Of a stretch of 64,000 bases of DNA, positions 63,078 to 64,000 are shown piece by piece (the stretch's first letter is position 1; each line of letters opens with the position of its first letter). The notes under the pieces are model-generated. The model saw nothing but the letters and a program-made list of their open reading frames with translations. It was not told the DNA's origin and did not search any database. The stretch covers positions 1 to 64,000 of the forward strand of contig JAEUGW010000032.1 in the NCBI GenBank assembly GCA_016795565.1, given 5' to 3'. The stretch comes from Opitutaceae bacterium. GTDB taxonomy: Bacteria; Verrucomicrobiota; Verrucomicrobiia; Opitutales; Opitutaceae. Made by a program: the position numbers and the translations under genes.

Positions 63078-64000
63078 ATGAATAATAGCTCCGTAAGTTA
63101 TATACGGAAGCCTGTGGCGCTGCTTGGCGCCGGGCTTTCGTTATTCGCGGCCAATGCCGCTTTTGCCCAGCAGGCCAACCCTGATTCGACCGTCAAATTG
63201 GATAAATTTGTGGTTACGGGGTCCTTCATCCCGGTGGCGGCGGATGCCATCGCCATTCCGGTTACGGTCATCGGGTCCGACGCAATCGCCCAAACCGGCA
63301 TCACGACCAATGCCCTTGAAGTCCTGAAAAAGGCCGTGCCCCAGTTCCAGGGGAATGCCAACATCGGTTCCAACAACGCCAACATCGCGTCCGGTTCGAC
63401 CGGTGGCGGTTCACAGGCCTCGTTGCGCAACCTGACCACCCTGACCCTGATCAACGGTCGCCGTGCGGCGGCTTCCCCGATCACGGGCACGGGCGGCAAT
63501 CAGTTTGTTGACCTTAACATCATTCCGCTGACGGCAATCGATTCGATTGAAGTCCTGCTGGATGGTGCTTCGGCGACCTATGGCTCCGACGCCACCTCCG
63601 GTGTAATCAACATCAAGTCCAAGGCTGACTACAGTGGTGCCGCCGTCAGCGGTTACTACGAGTTCAGCGATCAACCGGGCAAGTGGGCGACCTTCGGTGG
63701 CAATTTCGTCACCGGTGCCAGCAGCGGCAAGACAAGCATCACGATCGCCGGTGGCTGGTCCCACCAGGATCCGCTGTATCAGTTTGAGCGCGGATTCTCG
63801 AATCCGCAATACGGCACCCCGACCTGGGGCGGCACGATCAACTTCGGCTCCAATTATTTCCGCCTGAATCCGGCCTACGTCGCTCCGCCGGTCGGCGCCG
63901 TCAAGCCCACGGTGGCCTTCCTCGCCGGTTCCGGCCCCCAGGCTCTCGCGGCCATTCCCACCGCTCCCGACGGCAAGCCCTACTTCGGTGCCGTGGGCAG
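63078..64000 (+). CDS. TonB-dependent receptor (partial, runs off the right edge)
   Basis: The first 307 codons of a large receptor; the frame stays open to the window end. Signal peptide of residues about 1-31 (ending NAAFA-QQ), then a TonB-box-like segment TVKLDKFVVTGSFIPVAADA, plug motifs IPVTVIGSDAIAQTGI, ALEVLKKAVPQFQG, SLRNLTTLTLINGRRAAA, IPLTAIDSIEVLLDGASATY and GSDATSGVINIKSK. The plug is of the same broad class as the receptor at 29486 but not a copy of it. Codon usage is somewhat less GC-biased over the first 30 codons (TCC GTA AGT TAT ATA). Confidence 0.92.
   Translation, partial: MNNSSVSYIRKPVALLGAGLSLFAANAAFAQQANPDSTVKLDKFVVTGSFIPVAADAIAIPVTVIGSDAIAQTGITTNALEVLKKAVPQFQGNANIGSNNANIASGSTGGGSQASLRNLTTLTLINGRRAAASPITGTGGNQFVDLNIIPLTAIDSIEVLLDGASATYGSDATSGVINIKSKADYSGAAVSGYYEFSDQPGKWATFGGNFVTGASSGKTSITIAGGWSHQDPLYQFERGFSNPQYGTPTWGGTINFGSNYFRLNPAYVAPPVGAVKPTVAFLAGSGPQALAAIPTAPDGKPYFGAVG

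Overview
The window looks like chromosomal DNA of a high-GC, Gram-negative member of the Verrucomicrobiota, most likely Opitutaceae-like. This is inferred from gene content: three TonB-dependent receptors, a giant PEP-CTERM protein with autotransporter-type beta-strand repeats, a PEGA/FHA/Ser-Thr-kinase signalling cluster, a membrane pyrophosphatase and GTP-dependent PEP carboxykinase. No rRNA, tRNA or CRISPR array was seen. Genes are dense, in short operons on both strands, and many gaps hold short palindromic repeats.

Layout. 0-10 kb: transposase remnant, secreted FKBP, a repeat cluster, GDSL hydrolase, RarD-like permease, SnoaL-like protein, acyl-CoA thioesterase, a proton pyrophosphatase (hppA), and an ABC ATPase/permease/DUF3299 set resembling zinc-linked Zrg-type transporters. 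10-13.2 kb: ACT protein, CDF cation exporter, TPR histidine kinase. 13.2-26.1 kb: a glycan-type utilisation island (LacI regulator, TonB receptor, an uncharacterised secreted protein, alkaline-phosphatase-superfamily enzyme, MFS sugar porter, HGSNAT-like acyltransferase, sodium symporter, Gfo/Idh oxidoreductase) bounded by an 83-bp direct repeat. 26-39 kb: response regulator, HigBA-type toxin-antitoxin locus with an apparently frameshifted toxin, FMN reductase, esterase plus TonB receptor, DctA, gamma-glutamyltransferase, HMG-CoA lyase, a 56-residue membrane protein, pckG. 39-50 kb: lectin/autotransporter-repeat protein, DUF485-ActP-like symporter, a REP-associated tyrosine transposase (RAYT) and bifunctional putA. 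50-64 kb: Asp/Glu racemase homologue, ECF sigma factor operon, purEK, a nucleotidyltransferase cassette, FHA/cyclase protein, PEGA/PD40 protein, kinase-PEGA-FGE fusion, fumarylacetoacetase, and the start of a third TonB receptor.

Most notable: two cassettes (13.2-26.1 kb and 55.5-56.3 kb) are each bounded by imperfect direct repeats that copy the 3' end of the gene they entered, and both sit exactly at tail-to-tail gene junctions. The larger one has apparently separated a histidine kinase from a response regulator that formerly abutted it. In addition, a palindromic repeat family brackets the RAYT gene, occurs as inverted pairs elsewhere, and lies in frame inside putA. A different palindrome lies in frame inside the ActP-like symporter. 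Both are open in the reading frame used, recalling protein-coding palindromic elements of Rickettsia.

Central metabolism in the window points to heterotrophy on amino acids and acids (putA, fahA, mvaB, ggt, dctA, actP-like) with gluconeogenesis through pckG, plus TonB-based uptake of polymers. All functional statements rest on reading translated sequences against remembered family motifs; no database search was run.
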